Assembly (NCBI RefSeq): GCF_026008515.1
Contig: NZ_BQYM01000010.1
Span: forward strand, 124,001 to 188,000
From: Hoyosella levis
GTDB taxonomy: Bacteria; Actinomycetota; Actinomycetes; Mycobacteriales; Mycobacteriaceae
Direction of reading: 5' to 3'
DNA: 64,000 bases
Positions 59,399 to 64,000 of this stretch are shown one piece after another (position 1 is the stretch's first letter; every line of letters starts with the position of its first letter). The notes under the pieces are model-generated. The model searched no databases and was not told the origin of the DNA. It saw only the letters and a program-made list of their open reading frames with translations. Both the position numbers and the translations under genes were made by a program.

Positions 59399-62300
59399 AT
59401 GAGCAACAACGCAGCAATCGGTGACACCACCTTCGTCGGCGTGCGCATCGTGGGTGGACTGCTCCCCGCGGATGTGCTTGCCCGCCTCGGCGTGGCCCGT
59501 GACATGGACGGCATGAGCCCAGCCGACTATCACCTAGCGGGCGGGGAGACTGTGCGCGACGCCGCCAACCGCGTGTGGGCTTACCTGCGGGGCGCGTGGC
59601 GCACCTTCCAGGATGGGCTGGAGAAGCTCCCGGAGGATGATCCCGCGACCAGGTTGACGCGGGAGAAGTTCCTGCTGCCGCTGCTCGACCAGCTCGGCTA
59701 CGGTCGGGTCCCCACCACGGCGGCGGGCGGATTGCGGCCCGATGATGACACCGAGCATCGCTTCCCCATCTCGCACCTGTGGAACGACGCCGTTCCCATC
59801 CATCTGCTCGGCGCCGGCATCGACCTCGACAAGCGCCGCGCTGGCGTGGCGGGCGCGGCGAAGTCATCACCGCAATCGATGGTCCAGGAATACCTCAATC
59901 GCACCGACAAGCACCTGTGGGCGATCCTCGCCAACGGGCACACGGTGAGGTTGCTGCGCGACTCCACCTCGCTGGTGGGCTCGGCGTACATCGAGTTCGA
60001 CCTCGATGCCATCTTCGGCGGGGAACTGTTCTCCGACTTCCTGCTGCTGTACACGCTGTGCCACCAGTCCCGTCTCGAGCCCCGGGACGCGGAGATCGGG
60101 CAGTCCTCCTGCTGGCTAGAGAAGTGGCGCGAGACCGCCGCCGACTCCGGCACCCGTGCGCTGCGGCAGCTGAGCGAGGGCGTGAAGGAATCGCTCGAGA
60201 TCCTCGGCAACGGCTTCCTCAACCATCCCGCCAACGAGTCACTGCGCGAGCAGCTCGCCACCGGCACGCTCACCGATGACGATGTGCACCACGGGCTGCT
60301 GCGCCTCGCCTACCGGCTCCTGTTCACGTTCGTCGCCGAGGATCGCGGTGCCCTGCTCGCCCCCGGCACCCGCCCCGAGGTGCGCAAGCGCTACGCTCGC
60401 TACTTCTCCACCGCACGGCTGCGCACCGTGGCACGACGACGCCTCGGTGACCGCCACTCTGACCGTTGGGAAGCACAGAAGCTTGTCTGGCAGGGGCTCT
60501 CCCAGCCCGAGGGCATGGCGGAGCTCGGGCTGCCCGCGCTCGGCGGTCTCTTCGAGAACGGGCCACTGGACTTCCTGCTCGACCACAAGCTGCAGAACAG
60601 CGACCTGCTCGCTGCCATCCGCTCCCTCGCCCTCGTCACCGACAAGAAGAGCGGCAAGAAGTGGCCGGTGGACTACCGCAACCTCGGCGCCGAGGAACTT
60701 GGCAGCATCTACGAATCCCTCCTCGAGTACCACCCTTCGTGGGACCCCGCGACCAAGCACTACACCCTCGCCTCGGCCGCCGGGAACGAGCGCAAAGGCA
60801 CCGGCTCCTACTACACGCCCATCTCCCTGGTCGAATGCCTCCTCGATTCCACGCTCAACCCACTCCTCGCCGAGGCCGCCAAGGCCACTGACCCCGAGAA
60901 GGCCTACCTCGCTATCACCGTGTGCGACCCCGCCTGTGGATCAGGGCACTTCCTCGTCGCCGCCGCGCGACGCATCGCCAAGCGCGTCGCCGCGCACCGC
61001 ACCGGCGACCCCGAACCACCACCCGAGCAGATCCGCGACGCCCTGCGAGACGTGGTGGCGCGCTGCATCTACGGCGTGGACGTCAACCCCCTGGCCGCCG
61101 AGCTCGCGAAGGTATCGCTGTGGCTCGAAGCCCTCGAGCCCGGCAAGCCCCTCGCGTTCCTCGACGCCCAGATCAAGGTGGGCAACGCCCTCATCGGGGC
61201 GACGCCACGGCTGCTCGACGACGGCATCCCCAACGACGCGTTCAAGCCTATCGAAGGTGACGAGAAGAAGGTCGCCACAGCCCTAGCGAACCGAAACCAG
61301 GCGGAGCGAAGTGGACAGCTAGGGCTCTTCGACACAAAAACACTTGCGACCAGCAACTCTCGACTCGGCCAGTACATGCGGGAGGTAATCGCTGAGCGCA
61401 GCCAGCGACTCGAGGATATCCACGTCCAGCAGAAACGCCTCCGCGACTACACCCAGTCAGCCGAGTACCAACACCAGAAGCTCATTGCCGATGCTTGGTG
61501 CGCCTCCTTCGTGTGGCTAAAGACCCACGACGCACCGGACGCGATTACGCACGGCACCTTCACCAAGCTACTTTCAAACGTCGACATTCTGACACCAGAA
61601 CAGCGAAACGAGGTTAAACGGCTTGCGACTCAGTACCGCTTCTTTCACTGGCATCTCGAGTACCCGCACATTTTCCCCATCTCAGCAGAAAATATTTGCG
61701 ATCTGAATAGAACGACTGGCTGGAGCGGCGGCTTCAATTCAATCTGCGCCAATCCTCCATGGGATAAGATTGACTTTGACGACACCGAGTACTTCGCTTC
61801 GGTGCACCCACAAATCGCTGCAATAGCTGGAACTGCACGCCGCACCGCTGTAGCTCAGTGGATTGCCGATAACCCAGCTGCTGGCCAGAAATATCTCGCC
61901 GACAGGCGCCACGTCAAAGGAATGTTCCACTTTGTGAAAAAGTCTGGCACATTCCCCCAGATCGCAACCCCAGTAAAAGGAGTCAACTCAGTTCAGATCG
62001 ACCATCTGTTCGCTGAACAGATGGCAACACTTACTAGTTCCCACGGCCGATCTGGAGCAATATTACCTACGACGATTGCAAACGGCGCAGGTGCTCAACA
62101 CCTCTTTTCAGGCCTAGTGCGACGAGCGTCTATCTCTCTTATTTTCGACTTCGAGAACGTCGATGAATTGTTTCCGATCCATCGAAGCTACAGATTCTCA
62201 CTATTCGCAATAGTTGGCCACAGTCTCCACGAGCCACGCATACTTCTCGCTTTCGGACTGCGAAATACCAAGCAACTACATGGGGATCGCATTTTCGAAC

Positions 62301-63472
62301 TAACTCCGAAAGAAGTCTCCGATCTCAACCCCAACACTGGAACGTGCCCGATCTTCCGTACCCGGCGCGATGCAGAAATCACCCTCAGCATCTACAAGCG
62401 AGTTCCCGTGCTATTGAAGGAAGGCGACCCGAACGGCAACCCTTGGGGTATCACCTTCAAGCAAGGACTCTTCAACATGACCGATGACTGGCACCTCTTC
62501 CGGACTTGCGATCAACTAAATGAAGAAGGCTGGACGCTCCGCGGAAGCATTTTTGAGCTAGATGGCAAGAGGATGCTGCCTTTGCGCGAAGGAAAGATGA
62601 TGCATCACTTCGATCATCGCTGGGGTACTTTTATGGGTATAAGTGGCGACGATATTCGATCGCTTGCGTCGGAGGAGAAAAACAACCCAACTATGCCTGC
62701 GATGCCTCGATACTGGGTTCCCGAATTCGATGTTCCAACAGCTAGTTTCGACCGGCGTGGACGACCAACATACTATCAGGGCGTCGCAAGCCGGTTAGCC
62801 GACCTGGACTGGAGGCACGACTGGCTACTCGGATGGCGGGACGTATGCCGCGCAACTGACGAGCGCACTGCAATTTGTGGAATAATGCCAACCTCGGGTA
62901 TATCCAACACAAATCCGCTACTTTTCGCCGGGGGACTCGCGATCGCAAATTTGGCTCCAGTGCTAAGTTCTTTCGTCTTCGACTTTGTTTGCCGCCAGAA
63001 GCAGGGCGGGATGCATCTCACGGTGATGACCATGAAGCAACTTCCAGTGCTAAGCCCCGCACAATTAGCTCCCCATACTCGCTTTCTGACAACGCGGCAG
63101 CTTGAGCTGACCTTTACTACAACAGACCTGAGCGGGTTCGCGAACGATCTTGGCGCCGACGGGTCCCCATATTTCTGGGATGATAATCGTCGAAGTGTCC
63201 TGCGGGCAGAGATCGATGCCTACCTATTCGTCCTGTATGGCCTGAGCCGGGACGAGGTCGACTACGTCATGGAGTCCTTTCAAACAACTTCTGGCGGCTT
63301 CAAGAACAAAGAACTCTCGCGGTATGGAAGTTATCGAATGAAAGAGATGATTCTCGATTGCTACGACCGTATGACTACCGCCGGCCTTTCGATTGACAAT
63401 CCCCTAATCGATGGCAAGTCCTACTTTTCCGAACTCGACATTCAACCAGGCCAGGGACCTCGGCATGAATAG
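59399..63472 (+). CDS. Eco57I/DrmMI-type N6-adenine DNA methylase, compositionally chimeric
   Basis: A 1357-residue methylase. Motif I is CDPACGSGHFLVAAARR (near 509) and motif IV NPPWDKI (near 784), the gamma-class adenine signature with NPPW. A target-recognition region follows in the C-terminal half. It matches DrmMI/PglX-like enzymes that mark self DNA in DISARM and BREX. Composition changes within the gene: a 60-base line at 60901 has 40 G+C, one at 62161 has 26. The change lies around 61250-61560, between the two catalytic motifs, with the reading frame intact. ATG 59399 has GAGGAAAG upstream. It is likely the methylase of this island, with its recognition half acquired by recombination. 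Confidence 0.88.
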   Translation: MSNNAAIGDTTFVGVRIVGGLLPADVLARLGVARDMDGMSPADYHLAGGETVRDAANRVWAYLRGAWRTFQDGLEKLPEDDPATRLTREKFLLPLLDQLGYGRVPTTAAGGLRPDDDTEHRFPISHLWNDAVPIHLLGAGIDLDKRRAGVAGAAKSSPQSMVQEYLNRTDKHLWAILANGHTVRLLRDSTSLVGSAYIEFDLDAIFGGELFSDFLLLYTLCHQSRLEPRDAEIGQSSCWLEKWRETAADSGTRALRQLSEGVKESLEILGNGFLNHPANESLREQLATGTLTDDDVHHGLLRLAYRLLFTFVAEDRGALLAPGTRPEVRKRYARYFSTARLRTVARRRLGDRHSDRWEAQKLVWQGLSQPEGMAELGLPALGGLFENGPLDFLLDHKLQNSDLLAAIRSLALVTDKKSGKKWPVDYRNLGAEELGSIYESLLEYHPSWDPATKHYTLASAAGNERKGTGSYYTPISLVECLLDSTLNPLLAEAAKATDPEKAYLAITVCDPACGSGHFLVAAARRIAKRVAAHRTGDPEPPPEQIRDALRDVVARCIYGVDVNPLAAELAKVSLWLEALEPGKPLAFLDAQIKVGNALIGATPRLLDDGIPNDAFKPIEGDEKKVATALANRNQAERSGQLGLFDTKTLATSNSRLGQYMREVIAERSQRLEDIHVQQKRLRDYTQSAEYQHQKLIADAWCASFVWLKTHDAPDAITHGTFTKLLSNVDILTPEQRNEVKRLATQYRFFHWHLEYPHIFPISAENICDLNRTTGWSGGFNSICANPPWDKIDFDDTEYFASVHPQIAAIAGTARRTAVAQWIADNPAAGQKYLADRRHVKGMFHFVKKSGTFPQIATPVKGVNSVQIDHLFAEQMATLTSSHGRSGAILPTTIANGAGAQHLFSGLVRRASISLIFDFENVDELFPIHRSYRFSLFAIVGHSLHEPRILLAFGLRNTKQLHGDRIFELTPKEVSDLNPNTGTCPIFRTRRDAEITLSIYKRVPVLLKEGDPNGNPWGITFKQGLFNMTDDWHLFRTCDQLNEEGWTLRGSIFELDGKRMLPLREGKMMHHFDHRWGTFMGISGDDIRSLASEEKNNPTMPAMPRYWVPEFDVPTASFDRRGRPTYYQGVASRLADLDWRHDWLLGWRDVCRATDERTAICGIMPTSGISNTNPLLFAGGLAIANLAPVLSSFVFDFVCRQKQGGMHLTVMTMKQLPVLSPAQLAPHTRFLTTRQLELTFTTTDLSGFANDLGADGSPYFWDDNRRSVLRAEIDAYLFVLYGLSRDEVDYVMESFQTTSGGFKNKELSRYGSYRMKEMILDCYDRMTTAGLSIDNPLIDGKSYFSELDIQPGQGPRHE

Positions 63473-63540
63473 TCGGGGCGCTACGCAGTGACCATACAGA
63501 TATCCGCAATGAGATCCATACTCAAAACCTCGGAGTCAGC

Positions 63541-64000
63541 ATGTGCAAGAATTCAGGTCCAGCAGCAAGTAACGAGCTGACGCTTCTAGACGCAATTCTC
63601 AAACAGCGTCAGACGGAACGCCCAGTTTCTCTACGGGACGACGAAGCGTTCGAGGTTTTTGCGGCTGAACAGGCGCTACTCGGTAAGGACCTGTCCCCCG
63701 ATGAGATAGCGGAAGGGATAGTCGGTAGCGGAAATGACGGTGGCATCGATGCTATCTATGTCTTCGCTGGCGATGCTCTTATAGCTGACGACAGTGACGT
63801 GATCGGCGCTGATTTTCAGCCTACAAATACACCCAGAGGGATACAGCTCGAACTTTGGCTAGTACAAGCGAAGCGTGAGACATCTTTTTCGGAATCAGCA
63901 ATTGAGAAACTTTCCGACTCGGCTGCGAGGCTACTCAAGATTGATTCGTTGGAGTCGGATCTGCTGGAGCTGTACTCACCCAGTGTAGTTACGAGAACTG
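63541..64000 (+). CDS. AIPR-family (abortive infection) protein, 5' part
   Basis: ATG 63541 opens a frame that reaches the window edge (153 codons). FEVFAAEQALLGKDLSPDEI, then AEGIVGSGNDGGIDAIYVFA, and LELWLVQAKRETSFSESAI match the N-terminus of AIPR-family proteins (abortive-infection phage-resistance type). The D-x(n)-QxK spacing (GGIDAI ... VQAK) is a PD-(D/E)xK nuclease signature. It follows the methylase by 69 bases on the same strand and shares the lower GC content, so it is part of the acquired right-hand half of the island. Confidence 0.75.
   Translation, partial: MCKNSGPAASNELTLLDAILKQRQTERPVSLRDDEAFEVFAAEQALLGKDLSPDEIAEGIVGSGNDGGIDAIYVFAGDALIADDSDVIGADFQPTNTPRGIQLELWLVQAKRETSFSESAIEKLSDSAARLLKIDSLESDLLELYSPSVVTRT

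Noticed and set aside
1-64000. tRNA or rRNA genes
   Set aside because: No cloverleaf-like segment with GTTCGAATC-type T-arm or conserved rRNA block was noticed in the intergenic gaps; a tRNAscan run would settle it.

Overview
The window is high-GC DNA with short intergenic gaps, many ATGA/GTGA stop-start overlaps and Gram-positive style ribosome sites. A DesA3/Rv3230c-like desaturase-reductase pair, a VirS-like AraC regulator and a GPP34 protein together suggest a mycolic-acid-bearing actinobacterium (Mycobacteriales/Corynebacteriales). The genus cannot be fixed from the sequence. No rRNA, tRNA or CRISPR array was seen.

Layout. (1) 1-10.6 kb: a PLD-fold enzyme, a decayed serine hydrolase, then a cluster of NAD-dependent epimerase, histidine kinase and response regulator, polytopic membrane protein, GT2 glycosyltransferase, DUF2064 protein, methyltransferase, Moco oxidoreductase fused to a haem-type membrane domain, and a small membrane protein. 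The last five are translationally coupled. (2) 10.66-12.39 kb: an IS200/IS605 element with divergent tnpA and tnpB. tnpB carries two in-frame TAG codons, and the element abuts a 3' fragment of a PH-domain gene. (3) 12.6-23.6 kb: housekeeping and accessory genes, including a secreted protein, acyltransferase 3, AhpD-like protein, ECF sigma/anti-sigma pair, hydrolase, NUDIX, thiamine-binding protein, the DesA3-like pair, and an adenylate-forming enzyme overlapping an ATP-grasp ligase. (4) 23.8-26.3 kb: two secreted YVTN beta-propellers with the same C-terminal tail, the first frameshifted. (5) 26.3-31.8 kb: a lipid-redox cassette (SDR, iron-type ADH, desaturase fused to its own reductase, divergent AraC regulator) between 54-bp imperfect direct repeats at a convergent-stop junction. 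(6) 31.8-44.8 kb: CoxE/MoxR pair, short acyl-CoA dehydrogenase, and a guanidine/urea carboxylation system (biotin carboxylase-type enzyme, two DUF1989 proteins, symporter, TetR regulator, allophanate hydrolase). Three of its promoters carry the palindrome CTGTCA-N2-TGACAG. (7) 44.9-50.4 kb: small genes, GPP34 between two copies of a 72-bp palindromic repeat, and a short UvrA-like ABC protein. (8) 50.7-64 kb: a defence island with a zinc-finger protein, a 1724-aa helicase with DUF1998 and a nuclease-like tail, an SNF2 helicase, a 1357-aa adenine methylase and the start of an AIPR-like protein, running off the right edge.

How parts work together. In region 6, the carboxylase would carboxylate guanidine (or urea), the DUF1989 pair would deiminate carboxyguanidine to allophanate, and allophanate hydrolase would release ammonia and CO2. 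The symporter would import substrate and the TetR protein would sense an intermediate. Region 8 resembles class 1 DISARM (SNF2 helicase plus Eco57I-type methylase), with one large helicase-DUF1998 protein in place of separate drmA and drmB. The methylase is compositionally chimeric: its 5' half matches the host and its 3' half, with everything to the right, is AT-richer. Region 1 is a regulated envelope/glycan-type cluster whose product I cannot name.
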